Origin: a virus
Length of the DNA: 42,582 nucleotides
Virus record (IMG/VR): IMGVR_UViG_3300046491_000074
Coordinates: 1 to 42,582 of that record
Direction: 5' to 3' (one strand)
Within the stretch, counting starts at the first letter, position 1; each line of letters starts with the position of its first letter. Under the pieces are notes generated by a model. The model saw only the letters and a program-made list of their open reading frames with translations, had not been told where the DNA came from and searched no databases. This document shows, in pieces, positions 14,993 to 22,287 of the stretch. A program made the translations under genes and the position numbers.

Positions 14993-15499
14993 TTAGTTCC
15001 AAAGGTTTTCGCAATAGGGCTCAGCTACGTTGGCTGCGCACTCGTCCATCGTAACTTCACCAACCTTTTCCCACAGGGCTTCGACCTCTTTAATGAAGTT
15101 GTCGGCCTCCTCACCCTGCATGAAGATGTCTTCCTTCCCATGTGCTGAGATACTGACCGTGGAAAGGTCACGGTCCCTATCCACCGTGACATCTTTCATG
15201 CGCTCGGCAGACTCCTTGATGATCTTGGTGAGGCGCTCCCGCTCCTCAGGAGTTAGAACCTTGGCCTGGAAATGTTCCACCATGGCGAGCAGCTTCTTTT
15301 CTGCTTCTTGTGCCTTCTTCATGGTGTCGAACTCAGCCCACTCGTAAGGGTCAGCATAGGACTCAGACCCGGCTTCAAGGCTCCCATTCGTGGCCTCGCA
15401 CGACATACGGTCGTACTGCGTGGTGTCGTGGAACTGCGTCCAGACAGCATCTGGGATCAGGACCTCGACCCGGTGGATGGTTTTCGTGATGATAGTCAT
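14993..15499 (-). CDS. Hypothetical protein, 168 aa
   Basis: N-terminal beta segment (HRVEVLIPDAVWTQF), central coiled-coil helix (TMKKAQEAEKKLLAMVEHFQ) and an acidic C-terminus. No family recognised. ATGA overlap with the upstream membrane-protein gene suggests coupled translation. Confidence 0.8.
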   Translation of the reverse strand: MTIITKTIHRVEVLIPDAVWTQFHDTTQYDRMSCEATNGSLEAGSESYADPYEWAEFDTMKKAQEAEKKLLAMVEHFQAKVLTPEERERLTKIIKESAERMKDVTVDRDRDLSTVSISAHGKEDIFMQGEEADNFIKEVEALWEKVGEVTMDECAANVAEPYCENLWN

Positions 15500-15759
15500 A
15501 GATTGTCCCTGTAATATGTGATTCCGTCATCACACAACCAGCCATCCTTGGGAAGGATGTAGCCATTGCCGGTGGGGCTACCTGAGACCTTCGCCACCAA
15601 CTTGCAGTGGTGAGTCTCCCTGAATACTTCCCACTCGGCATCCTCCTTCTTGGACACGCCCCAAATCAGGATGGTGATCAGCATGAAGAGGAAGAGAAAC
15701 AGCCCACCAATGAAGACCAGTTCCGATGTCTCCCTGAAGAATCGCTTGATCCTTTTCAT
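15496..15759 (-). CDS. Single-span membrane protein, 87 aa
   Basis: A basic N-terminus (MKRIKRFFRET) precedes one strong transmembrane helix (LVFIGGLFLFLFMLITILIW), then a hydrophilic domain with two cysteines that would lie in the periplasm if the positive-inside rule holds. Function unknown; small inner-membrane proteins like this may affect superinfection or lysis timing. ATG at 15759 overlaps the preceding stop by one base. Confidence 0.77.
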   Translation of the reverse strand: MKRIKRFFRETSELVFIGGLFLFLFMLITILIWGVSKKEDAEWEVFRETHHCKLVAKVSGSPTGNGYILPKDGWLCDDGITYYRDNL

Positions 15760-16142
15760 TAGTACACCCCCACAAATCGTCCATGGCACTGGTGGGAGCA
15801 GAAGGCGTAGTTGCTCTCGAAACTCGCCTCCTCTTCCTTCACCACCTTGCCGCAATTGGCGCATTCAACGTTGCCGTCGAACTCCTCATAGTACGCAGCG
15901 AATCCCGCAGTGGGGAATTGCCTCACACTCGGGTCCACAATGGTGCCGTCAGGCTTCTCGCACCACCAGTGGGCTCTTCTTCCCCAGTAGGGACAGTGGT
16001 AGTAGCCACGGACCAGGTGTAGGTTCGGATCGCGCTGGACTTCGGCCTGGGCCAGCTCATGGCAACGGCCCCCGTAGGTCTTGTAGTCCTCAGCGAGCTC
16101 CTGCGGGGTACGCGGGAGGGAGTCATATGTGTAGACTTTCAT
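15759..16142 (-). CDS. Cysteine-protease-like domain fused to zinc ribbon, 127 aa
   Basis: The N-terminal domain shows Cys27 (GGRCHELA), His58 (RRAHWWCE) and Asp70 (DGTIVDPS) in the order and spacing of papain-like, transglutaminase or NlpC folds. A C-terminal zinc ribbon follows with Cys94, Cys97, Cys115 and Cys119 (CANCGK and FCSHQC). A small predicted hydrolase or transferase joined to a zinc ribbon could act on host proteins or ubiquitin-like targets, but the substrate is unknown and the first half is short for a protease. ATG with GGAAGC; ATGA overlap with the NinX-like gene upstream. Confidence 0.75.
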   Translation of the reverse strand: MKVYTYDSLPRTPQELAEDYKTYGGRCHELAQAEVQRDPNLHLVRGYYHCPYWGRRAHWWCEKPDGTIVDPSVRQFPTAGFAAYYEEFDGNVECANCGKVVKEEEASFESNYAFCSHQCHGRFVGVY

Positions 16143-16546
16143 GCTTCCACCCAGTCAGGAAATTCGACTTCTTCCCCGAGCTTGAACAACACCCAGGTCT
16201 TCATGGCGGCTTCACGCCTGGTGTAGGCATGTTGTGTGAAGTACCCGTGGTGCAGGTTCCGGTCCCTGGGGTAACCCATTGAGGTTTGGACAATATCCGC
16301 ATCCAGGAACATGGCGTTGATCCGCTCCCGGTCGATGATATTGTCAGCCACATTCTCATAGTTGAAGTCCACCCCCAGCTTATGGCTGACAGCGCACCCA
16401 GGTTTGCTGCACCGAACTCGGCGCATTTCGTACACGGCAGGCACGTTGGAGGTGTTCCTGTTAATAACCATGTCCAGGTTCTCGGCCATGCCCACGGCGT
16501 AGCTCAGCTTCCACCCGGTCAGGGTGTTGGTCTTGATCTTTTTCAT
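16139..16546 (-). CDS. NinX-like (DUF2591-like) diverged paralog, 135 aa
   Basis: Shares with the next upstream gene the opening MKK(I/V)KT..LTG..L..AV and the ending REAAMKTWVLFKLGEEVEFP, but the middle is rewritten and gains a CSKPGC motif. It looks like a tandem duplicate that has diverged. NinX family members are common in lambda-like phages near recombination genes, without known activity. ATG with GAGGAG; ATGA overlap to both neighbours. Confidence 0.75.
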   Translation of the reverse strand: MKKIKTNTLTGWKLSYAVGMAENLDMVINRNTSNVPAVYEMRRVRCSKPGCAVSHKLGVDFNYENVADNIIDRERINAMFLDADIVQTSMGYPRDRNLHHGYFTQHAYTRREAAMKTWVLFKLGEEVEFPDWVEA

Positions 16547-16950
16547 GCTACAAGCTCCTCAGGAATGTCGATCTCTTCGCCCATCTTGCTTGCGACGTAG
16601 CAGCGCATGGCAGCGATCAGCGGAGTGGGACCTCGCACGTAATCGGGCGGGAACGTAGGCTTCCTGGCGTCCCAGAAGTCTCCAGTGCTCGGGCAAATCG
16701 TGCAGATAAGCTCACGCTCGATGATCGGGTGGCCCTGAGCCGGAAGGGTGGACGGAGAATACTGTCTCCCGATCTTGGCATAGACAGTCTTCGGATTTCT
16801 TATCCCGTGGTCCTCCCATACCCAGTACCCGCCTTCGGATGTGTGTCCGCCGAACCCCATCGGGTCATGGGCAATCTTCCTACCCTCGCACACGGCCACC
16901 GCCCAGTCCAGCGCGGCGCCGGTCAGCTCTCTCGTCTTAACCTTTTTCAT
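16543..16950 (-). CDS. ninX: NinX / DUF2591 family protein, 135 aa
   Basis: The start reads MKKVKTRELTGAALDWAVAV and the end MRCYVASKMGEEIDIPEEL, with a PIIERELI segment in between, all typical of the phage NinX family (DUF2591). The biochemical role is unknown; in lambdoid phages nin genes affect recombination and late gene control. I choose the ATG at 16950, seven bases after GGAGG, over an ATG two codons earlier that is too close to that site. Paralog of the gene at 16139-16546. Confidence 0.85.
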   Translation of the reverse strand: MKKVKTRELTGAALDWAVAVCEGRKIAHDPMGFGGHTSEGGYWVWEDHGIRNPKTVYAKIGRQYSPSTLPAQGHPIIERELICTICPSTGDFWDARKPTFPPDYVRGPTPLIAAMRCYVASKMGEEIDIPEELVA

Positions 16951-16952
16951 GT

Positions 16953-17399
16953 TCATGCCTCCGGCAAATGCTTCGATTTCACGTAACCCTTGATGGTCCA
17001 GTTTGCGTGCAGGATTTCACTCGGCTCCCACTCCTCATGCCTGCCGTTGAAGAACTCGTCAGGTCCGCCGATCCGGACCATGGTGCTGGACTCCTGGTCG
17101 TACTTGCCGTATCCCAGGGCAGCGTTGATGTAGCATTTTGCACGACCCACTGGGGTGAGCTTGTTGAAGTCTCCTTGGCTGATCCCCGAGGTCAGGATGA
17201 CGTTGTTGTTAAACTCGATAACCTTTGGCAGGTTCACGGTCAAGTGTTCGATCCAGAAGCAGTTGCTAGGTCCTCCGGCGTCTGAGCACGGCTGGACCCG
17301 CACCACGGTGCTGAAGTTCCACTTGAAGTCACAGGTGGTGTAGAAGTACCCACCATGTTCGAGGTTCACATCCCCGAAGTAGTGAAATGGTTTGCGCAT
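16953..17399 (-). CDS. Hypothetical protein, 148 aa
   Basis: Beta-rich with many aromatic residues (HYFGDVNLEHGGYFYTTCDF; NCFWIEHLTVNLPKVI). No family recognised. ATG with GGAGG six bases upstream; starts directly after the preceding stop. Confidence 0.8.
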   Translation of the reverse strand: MRKPFHYFGDVNLEHGGYFYTTCDFKWNFSTVVRVQPCSDAGGPSNCFWIEHLTVNLPKVIEFNNNVILTSGISQGDFNKLTPVGRAKCYINAALGYGKYDQESSTMVRIGGPDEFFNGRHEEWEPSEILHANWTIKGYVKSKHLPEA

Positions 17400-17687
17400 T
17401 TAGTCCTCCACGGGAAAGTCGGTGATCAACACCGGCTGGTGAACATCGCCCTCGAACACGACGCGGAACCGCTCACCGATCTTGTAGGTAGCAACGAGCA
17501 GCAATTCGCCGTATTCCTCATCGTATGCCATCGCTACATCAGCGCCGTACTTATTCAGCATCATGTTACGGGTGATGTTCGGCAGCACTTCTATGCGGTT
17601 GCTACCGTAAGTGACCTTGTACGGGACCTTGTGCTTACCTGGGCGGTAATACTCGGTCTTGATGGTGCGCTTGGTTTCCCCGCTCAT
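17400..17687 (-). CDS. Hypothetical protein, 95 aa
   Basis: Beta-rich small domain (RTIKTEYYRPGKHKVPYKV; GELLLVATYKIGERFRVVFE) resembling an OB- or SH3-like barrel by strand pattern. No family recognised. Weak own site but ATGA-coupled to the upstream gene. Confidence 0.76.
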   Translation of the reverse strand: MSGETKRTIKTEYYRPGKHKVPYKVTYGSNRIEVLPNITRNMMLNKYGADVAMAYDEEYGELLLVATYKIGERFRVVFEGDVHQPVLITDFPVED

Positions 17688-17887
17688 TGGTCGTGCTCTT
17701 TGAGGAACTCATAGGCTTCATGTTGCATACGTTCCACCTCAGGGGAACGGAGGGGAACCCGTGGAAGTTTTGGGTCGAACATGCGATCCCGCATTTCCGT
17801 GGTAAAGCTATTGCGGGAGCCGGAAACTACCCGCAGATGGAAGATGGCTTGTTTGAACAGTTTTTCATAGTCAGGTTTGTTCGACAT
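17684..17887 (-). CDS. Small hypothetical protein, 67 aa
   Basis: Mostly helical and charged; ends with a helix (EVERMQHEAYEFLKEH). First gene of a sub-cluster: no gene lies directly upstream, its leader carries a TCCC-GGGA palindrome 16 bases before the ATG, and GGAG lies just before the start. Function unknown. Confidence 0.76.
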   Translation of the reverse strand: MSNKPDYEKLFKQAIFHLRVVSGSRNSFTTEMRDRMFDPKLPRVPLRSPEVERMQHEAYEFLKEHDQ

Positions 17888-17903
17888 TTTCTTCTCCTGT
17901 TTA

Positions 17904-17916
17904 TCCCGACTCGGGA
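17904..17916. promoter_or_regulatory. TCCC-GGGA palindrome copy a
   Basis: Perfect 13-bp palindrome TCCCGACTCGGGA, 16 bases upstream of the gene starting at 17887. Flanks match copies b and c (GTTTRT before, ACGTT after, then GGTTGG). Confidence 0.7.
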
Positions 17917-17962
17917 CGTTAAGGTTGGTTGATGGTTGTTTCGTACTCTAGTGAGCACGCAA

Positions 17963-17984
17963 CAGCCCCCGTAGACAGGGGCTG
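17963..17984 (-). promoter_or_regulatory. Hairpin between gene blocks
   Basis: Arms CAGCCCC and GGGGCTG with an 8-base loop, lying just after the stop of the 78-aa gene and before the palindrome leader of the next one. A weak terminator or processing site; no T-run. Confidence 0.45.
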
Positions 17985-17992
17985 GCACTTGC

Positions 17993-18229
17993 TTACTCCT
18001 CGATCACTGCATATGCCGCAGGGAGGTTTGGCACGCTGTCGGCTGCGTCTTCCAAAACCCCTTGGTCGATTTGCTTCGACCAGCCTTTAGGGACCTCGAA
18101 GTCATCATCACAAAAGAGCCACCTGTTGTCCCGGCCATAAAACACCTGGGTAACTTCCGGGTGGAAGCTGCGCACCTCTTCGACAGCTTTAACTACAGCT
18201 CCCGGGGTGCCTTCTGTCATCTTCAACAT
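17993..18229 (-). CDS. Small hypothetical protein, 78 aa
   Basis: A compact acidic protein (GAVVKAVEEVRSFHPEVTQV; WLFCDDDFEVPKGW). No family recognised. ATG at 18229 with AAGGAG; the longer frame upstream lacks a site. It ends a block; a hairpin and palindrome follow. Confidence 0.75.
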   Translation of the reverse strand: MLKMTEGTPGAVVKAVEEVRSFHPEVTQVFYGRDNRWLFCDDDFEVPKGWSKQIDQGVLEDAADSVPNLPAAYAVIEE

Positions 18230-18245
18230 AATACGACTCCTTGTG

Positions 18246-18401
18246 TTATGCGTCAGGGTGTACGCTCTCGTACACCTCTTTCGCCAGTTGGATGAACCTC
18301 TGCCCTTGTTCAAGGGTGAGGCCGTTGTGTTCAGCGTAGGCCTTGACCGTGAGGTAGTTGTTCACGTAGTCGAGGTAAGCGTCGATCAGGGTTTGGCGCA
18401 T
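18246..18401 (-). CDS. Small helical protein, 51 aa
   Basis: A short gene with AAGGAG six bases before its ATG. The product (MRQTLIDAYLDYVNNYLTVK..., ending YESVHPDA) is amphipathic helix followed by a helix-turn-helix-like second half (AEHNGLTLEQGQRFIQLAK). Small proteins of this type are common in phage early operons with no known function. Confidence 0.72.
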   Translation of the reverse strand: MRQTLIDAYLDYVNNYLTVKAYAEHNGLTLEQGQRFIQLAKEVYESVHPDA

Positions 18402-18404
18402 GTG

Positions 18405-18599
18405 TTACTCCTTGATTGGCCCGAAGATTTCCAGGTGGTGGAACTTGGCCTTATCCTCTTCAGTCCAGTTACCATTGATGAGTTGGACAAGGGCTTGATG
18501 CCTGGTTTCGGCGTATTCGACAGCACGGCCTGCTGGTTGGAACAGCGGGGCACCGTACTTGTCGTACGCGACGAACGCATAGGACTTTTTCTCACTCAT
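18405..18599 (-). CDS. Small hypothetical protein, 64 aa
   Basis: An alpha/beta domain with AYDKYGAPLFQPAGRAVEYA and HHLEIFGPI. No family recognised. ATG at 18599, nine bases after AAGGAG, with ATGA overlap of the upstream stop. Confidence 0.74.
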   Translation of the reverse strand: MSEKKSYAFVAYDKYGAPLFQPAGRAVEYAETRHQALVQLINGNWTEEDKAKFHHLEIFGPIKE

Positions 18600-18829
18600 T
18601 TCACCCGCTCCTTGAACTCGTTGTTCAGCTCGGTTGCGGCGGCGTGCCATGCGTCGGGTCTGATGAAGTGGTTCGGGCCGAATGCTTCCCGCACCTCCTC
18701 CAGCGGTTTTTCAGCTACGGCCTTTGCCATCTTCATCAACGAGTCCATGATGAATATTTGCATAACCACACCCGTCTTGGAGAAGTTCATCAGCCGGACC
18801 AGCATTTCCTCGTTTGTTTCTCGTGCCAT
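18596..18829 (-). CDS. Small helical protein, 77 aa
   Basis: Helical with a Met-rich middle (VVMQIFIMDSLMKMAKAVAE). The hydrophobic stretch may be amphipathic rather than membrane spanning. No family recognised. AGGAG before the ATG. Confidence 0.75.
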   Translation of the reverse strand: MARETNEEMLVRLMNFSKTGVVMQIFIMDSLMKMAKAVAEKPLEEVREAFGPNHFIRPDAWHAAATELNNEFKERVK

Positions 18830-18839
18830 GTTGTTCTCC

Positions 18840-19166
18840 TTAATGTAATGGCTGGCCCGTGTCCCGGACCATGCCCACGATCCCGTCCATGATCATGGGG
18901 TCGTTGGGTTCACTGAACTGGCAGTCAGCCAGTATCTTTTCCACGATGGCATCCAGTTCGACTTTGCACGCCTCGTAGATATACTTTCCTGCCAGGTGGG
19001 TTTCACCCCTTTTCTTAGCGAGCCTCGCCGCTACCGCTGCACGGGCCTGGACCGCCTCGTCGGCCACGGTGATATTGCCTTGGAACAGATCGTACAGGAG
19101 CCCTTCAAGAGCCAGGGAATGTGCCAACTTCTGTTCGGCAGGCGTGAGCTGGTCAAAGGTCTTCAT
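18840..19166 (-). CDS. Hypothetical helical protein, 108 aa
   Basis: Starts MKTFDQLTPAEQKLAHSLAL, an N-terminal pattern seen often in small phage proteins, followed by an Ala/Arg-rich helical stretch and an acidic end. No function assigned. Weak own site; ATGA-coupled to the 194-aa gene upstream. Confidence 0.78.
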   Translation of the reverse strand: MKTFDQLTPAEQKLAHSLALEGLLYDLFQGNITVADEAVQARAAVAARLAKKRGETHLAGKYIYEACKVELDAIVEKILADCQFSEPNDPMIMDGIVGMVRDTGQPLH

Positions 19167-19747
19167 ACCGGCACCATGATGAAGTAGGGGGTGGTTAGAT
19201 CGTTCCTCGCGAGATACGCCATGGAGCGAGCCCCCGAAGCGTAGTATTCACCCTTCTTCGGGGGACGAGCTGGGTTCCCATCCCATTTAGCGTGAATCTT
19301 CCCTGGAGGGCGCTCCCCCATGGCGATGTACAGGAGCTTGAAACCAAATCTCGGTTTGGGGTGCGATGCAGCCTCAGGCAGCGAACTTACAGGCATGGGA
19401 TTGCCTGGGAAGCTGACATCTCCAGCTTGGAGCAGGCAGTTGATCAGGATGTTGCCGATGCCCGAGGAGCCGATCTGCTTGATTTCCGAGGCGATGACCA
19501 TGCGTGCTGCGAAGTGCGCGCTGAACTGGAAGTTCGAGGCGCTCATCAGGTTGCAGATGCGGCTGCTGTCGGCGTCGAGGTCACGGGTGAACGTGACCCA
19601 AATAAAGTACAAGAAGTTGGCGGGGGTGACATAGGTAGTTCCTTGCAAGCGACCCCCTGTCGTATGCTGGTTGAGGAAATGGCGTATATCCTGTATATCC
19701 TTCTCGGTCCCTTTTGTGGCGATTCGGACGGTGTATGCGTTCTTCAT
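19163..19747 (-). CDS. Hypothetical protein, 194 aa
   Basis: Beta strands in the first half (YTVRIATKGTEKDIQD; FLYFIWVTFTRDLD), a helical middle and a Pro/Lys-rich tail. No family recognised. ATG with AAGGAG; a TCCC-GGGA palindrome lies 15 bases upstream. Confidence 0.82.
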   Translation of the reverse strand: MKNAYTVRIATKGTEKDIQDIRHFLNQHTTGGRLQGTTYVTPANFLYFIWVTFTRDLDADSSRICNLMSASNFQFSAHFAARMVIASEIKQIGSSGIGNILINCLLQAGDVSFPGNPMPVSSLPEAASHPKPRFGFKLLYIAMGERPPGKIHAKWDGNPARPPKKGEYYASGARSMAYLARNDLTTPYFIMVPV

Positions 19748-19762
19748 TTACTTCTCCTTGTT

Positions 19763-19775
19763 TGTCCCGACTAGG
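19763..19775. promoter_or_regulatory. TCCC-GGGA palindrome copy b
   Basis: TCCCGACTAGGGA, 15 bases before the start at 19747. Outer halves are conserved; inner bases differ from copy a. The downstream flank (ACGTTTATGGTTGGATGAT, after a short insertion) resembles the flank of copy a. Confidence 0.65.
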
Positions 19776-19810
19776 GAGAGTGGGGACGTTTATGGTTGGA
19801 TGATTGCCTT

Positions 19811-20017
19811 CTAACGCCCTTCTGCGAGCAGAATTTCGTGTTTCTTCTGCATCCACTTGAGCGCTGCCTCGCGTACCTCGGCGGCTGTCTTGTTCTTGGC
19901 TGGCATGATGTAGCCGAACATCTCGATGGTGCAGGCGCTGATCGTGCCTTTGAACTCGGACTTCATGGTGTCGGTCCAGAGCGTGACCTTGGCTTCGTTG
20001 GATTTCTTGGTTGCCAT
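19811..20017 (-). CDS. Small hypothetical protein, 68 aa
   Basis: Opens basic (MATKKSNEAKVTLWTDTMKS), then a beta hairpin and a helix rich in Lys. No family recognised. GGGG is eight bases before the ATG. Confidence 0.74.
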   Translation of the reverse strand: MATKKSNEAKVTLWTDTMKSEFKGTISACTIEMFGYIMPAKNKTAAEVREAALKWMQKKHEILLAEGR

Positions 20018-20022
20018 ATTCT

Positions 20023-20535
20023 TTATTCCCCTTTCATGTTCTTAAGTGCGTCCCTCAACTGCTCATCAGTGAGGTCCTCTTGTGGTATCCACTCGCGTAC
20101 CTGATCAAACGTCACATCCAAGACACGCAACATGCGCTTGTCCAGCTCGTAGTCGATGAGGTCAACCCAATCAGCCAATCCTGATTGGATCATTTCCTCC
20201 CGTTTCTCGTGCCCGGTCGTGAGCAGTTGACCGTCCATGTCCGTTGGCAGGTAGTGGAACGGGTTACAGCACCCATCGGTGGTGCAACGACGCGCTGCAC
20301 TTGGCAGGCCCAGGTACGAGGCCACGACGAAGGGCAGCTTATGGACACTATTCTGCCACTTGATCACGGGAGTCCCATCCAGGTTTGCACCGTGGAAGAT
20401 GTGACAGGTGGCGAAGGCATCAGGTGTCTTCGCCAATCTGGCGATCAGGGCGTACAGTTCCAGTGCTGGCGCTGGTGCGGTGATCTGTGTCGCCCACTTT
20501 GGTGGGCGACCCCGGGGTTTGCGTTCAGTTGCCAT
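20023..20535 (-). CDS. AT-hook protein with HNH-like cysteine/histidine region, 170 aa
   Basis: Residues 5-13 contain the AT-hook core KPRGRPPKW, which grips the minor groove of AT-rich DNA. The centre has TCHIFHG and RRCTTDGCCNPFHYLPTD, like the C-x-NP-x-H part of phage HNH endonucleases, but the first catalytic His of the fold is not clear. It is either a degenerate homing-type nuclease or a DNA-binding regulator using that zinc scaffold. ATG at 20535; GGAG is ten bases upstream. Overlaps the next gene upstream by 11 bases. Confidence 0.78.
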   Translation of the reverse strand: MATERKPRGRPPKWATQITAPAPALELYALIARLAKTPDAFATCHIFHGANLDGTPVIKWQNSVHKLPFVVASYLGLPSAARRCTTDGCCNPFHYLPTDMDGQLLTTGHEKREEMIQSGLADWVDLIDYELDKRMLRVLDVTFDQVREWIPQEDLTDEQLRDALKNMKGE

Positions 20536-20857
20536 GGTTTGGAAGCTCCCCGGTTTCAACGAAGTGCTGGAGCAGCGGCAGAAGGGCCTTAACCTGCTCC
20601 CGCGTCAAGTGCATCCTGGTCTTCATCAAAACCTGTTTTGGAATAGGGTAAGGAACCCATCCCGTGGATGCTTCAGGTTCGAGGCCCAGCCTTTGGGCCT
20701 CACTAGCGGGAATCTTCGGGTCTGCATCATCAGGCCCGAACCAGATGGCATCTTCCGTGGCAAGACTGCTCTTCTGAACCGAGCAGCCTGCACCGTAGAG
20801 GTCCTTGAACTCCACCACGGTGAAACCTCGTGAAGTAGTTGTCCAGTTGAAGTTCAT
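20525..20857 (-). CDS. Conserved phage protein, 110 aa
   Basis: The pattern RGFTVVEFKDLYGAGCSVQK, SSLATEDAIWFG and a C-terminal TRMHLTREQVKALLP is one I recognise from many phage genomes, always without function. A helical C-terminus ends HFVETGELP. ATG at 20857 with ATGA overlap of the upstream stop; a longer upstream frame is unlikely. Confidence 0.83.
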   Translation of the reverse strand: MNFNWTTTSRGFTVVEFKDLYGAGCSVQKSSLATEDAIWFGPDDADPKIPASEAQRLGLEPEASTGWVPYPIPKQVLMKTRMHLTREQVKALLPLLQHFVETGELPNHGN

Positions 20858-21540
20858 TGCCCAGACTCCTTGATCCACGTTGGGTAGAACTCGCGTACTG
20901 CGAGGAATTCAAGGAAATTGTTCATGAAACCCACGCCTAAGTCCTGCTCCGAGTTCTTGAACTCAAACAGACCTGTGGGACTCAACGTCTGCGCCCATGC
21001 GGCCTTCAACTCCTTCAACTCCTCCAGGGTCCAGACAACTTCTACAGGCTTTTCCATGCGTTTGGACAACTCGGACTCGTGCATGGTTATGTAGTCGGCG
21101 TACATCCAGCCGTCATGGGTCCGAACTTGGCAGTGTTGGAACCTGGCCGGGATGGGTTCACCTTCTCGGCCCACGATCACGCCGATGTGATAGCGCCAGA
21201 TGTCGCTATCGTGATAGACGTACGACACGATCATGGGCTTGACCATGGGTGGGACCCGGATAGGGTCACGGCCCGGTTGCGCTTCGGTGTACAGGAACTT
21301 CTGCCCTACCTCGAACCGGGCGGGGGGTGGGGGAACGTAGACGGACTCCACGCGGAAGTCGGTCTCGTTGTAGACCAGACCTGCTTCGTCAAACTCCTTG
21401 AAGAGGAAGAGTCGCAGGTAAGACTCACCAACCTCCTTCTCCTCGAAGTGGAGGGCGTTCTCAGGCCGGGTGGGTTGGATGTATTGCATCCATTTTCCGT
21501 CGATAGCTTGTTGGATTTCCCATTTGCAGGTTACTGACAT
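20854..21540 (-). CDS. Hypothetical protein, 228 aa
   Basis: Mixed alpha/beta with a beta-rich middle (ARFEVGQKFLYTEAQPGRDP; VRTHDGWMYADYITMHESEL). The segment YIGTE..TxVWTLEELKELKAAW is helical. No family recognised. ATG at 21540 with AAAGGAG; a longer upstream frame lacks a site. Confidence 0.8.
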   Translation of the reverse strand: MSVTCKWEIQQAIDGKWMQYIQPTRPENALHFEEKEVGESYLRLFLFKEFDEAGLVYNETDFRVESVYVPPPPARFEVGQKFLYTEAQPGRDPIRVPPMVKPMIVSYVYHDSDIWRYHIGVIVGREGEPIPARFQHCQVRTHDGWMYADYITMHESELSKRMEKPVEVVWTLEELKELKAAWAQTLSPTGLFEFKNSEQDLGVGFMNNFLEFLAVREFYPTWIKESGQ

Positions 21541-21553
21541 GATTTGATCTCCT

Positions 21554-21697
21554 TTAAATGCCACAGATGGCGTAGAAAAAGTCTTTCGGGGACAGACCTG
21601 GATACTGGCAAACCTCGGCATCCCACATGACGATGATGTGGAACTTGAACCAGTTGTGATAGGCGGTCAAGTCCTCGTATTGGTCTTTGATGAACAT
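21554..21697 (-). CDS. Small hypothetical protein, 47 aa
   Basis: A short gene sitting exactly between its neighbours, 14 bases after the upstream stop. Product is rich in Tyr, Phe, Trp and His (MFIKDQYEDLTAYHNWFKFH). AAGGG lies about ten bases before the ATG. No function assigned. Confidence 0.66.
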   Translation of the reverse strand: MFIKDQYEDLTAYHNWFKFHIIVMWDAEVCQYPGLSPKDFFYAICGI

Positions 21698-21711
21698 GAG
21701 CTTTAACCCTT

Positions 21712-22200
21712 CTAAGTGCCCGTTGCCTTGCCCACTTCTTTGACGGAAACATCGTAAAGCCAGGTCTCGATTTCGGCATTTGTGCCCGAAGTGAAAGTGC
21801 CGTTGAGCATTGCCACGTTGATGGCTTCCCTCGCCTTGATCTTGATCGCGTCAGGACTTGCACCCAAGGGTTTAAGACAGATGCGAAGACCAAGGTTCAG
21901 GGTTAAGAACTCGGCGTGGGAACCGCTATCGTTGGGGATACTTGCCACGATACTTGTCACGCGCTCCTTCTCGAAGTGGTGCTTGCGCAAGATGAACCGC
22001 GCCGTGGCTCGGATACGGTGGCTGGGATGGTTGTCCGAAAGTTGATTCAAGGCCTGAGTGTCACCTTTCATGCAAAGGTCGTAGATGGACTCCAGCGCGG
22101 GAATGTCCAAAGGGGACAAGTCACCGTTGGCCTCCATCAGCAAAATGTGGACAAAATTGCAAAGCAGGGGCGTGGTGGGTGGGACCAAGGAGAGGGCCAT
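21712..22200 (-). CDS. Hypothetical helical protein, 162 aa
   Basis: Helical repeats (DIPALESIYDLCMKGDTQAL; HPSHRIRATARFILRKHHFE) suggest an alpha-helical scaffold, possibly ARM- or HEAT-like, which I cannot confirm. ATG with CGGAGG five bases upstream. Confidence 0.8.
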   Translation of the reverse strand: MALSLVPPTTPLLCNFVHILLMEANGDLSPLDIPALESIYDLCMKGDTQALNQLSDNHPSHRIRATARFILRKHHFEKERVTSIVASIPNDSGSHAEFLTLNLGLRICLKPLGASPDAIKIKAREAINVAMLNGTFTSGTNAEIETWLYDVSVKEVGKATGT

Positions 22201-22260
22201 AGAGCCTCCGAAATAGAAAAGGGTACGTGGATAGCGGGTCGGTCGCGGGATGGGCGTGGT

Positions 22261-22275
22261 GCCCCGATTTGGGGC
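22261..22275 (-). promoter_or_regulatory. Short GC hairpin between genes
   Basis: Arms GCCCC and GGGGC with a 5-base loop, just past the stop of the 129-aa gene and before the 162-aa gene. No T-run; may be an RNA processing or weak terminator element. Confidence 0.35.
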
Positions 22276-22287
22276 CTTAGCGCCGAT

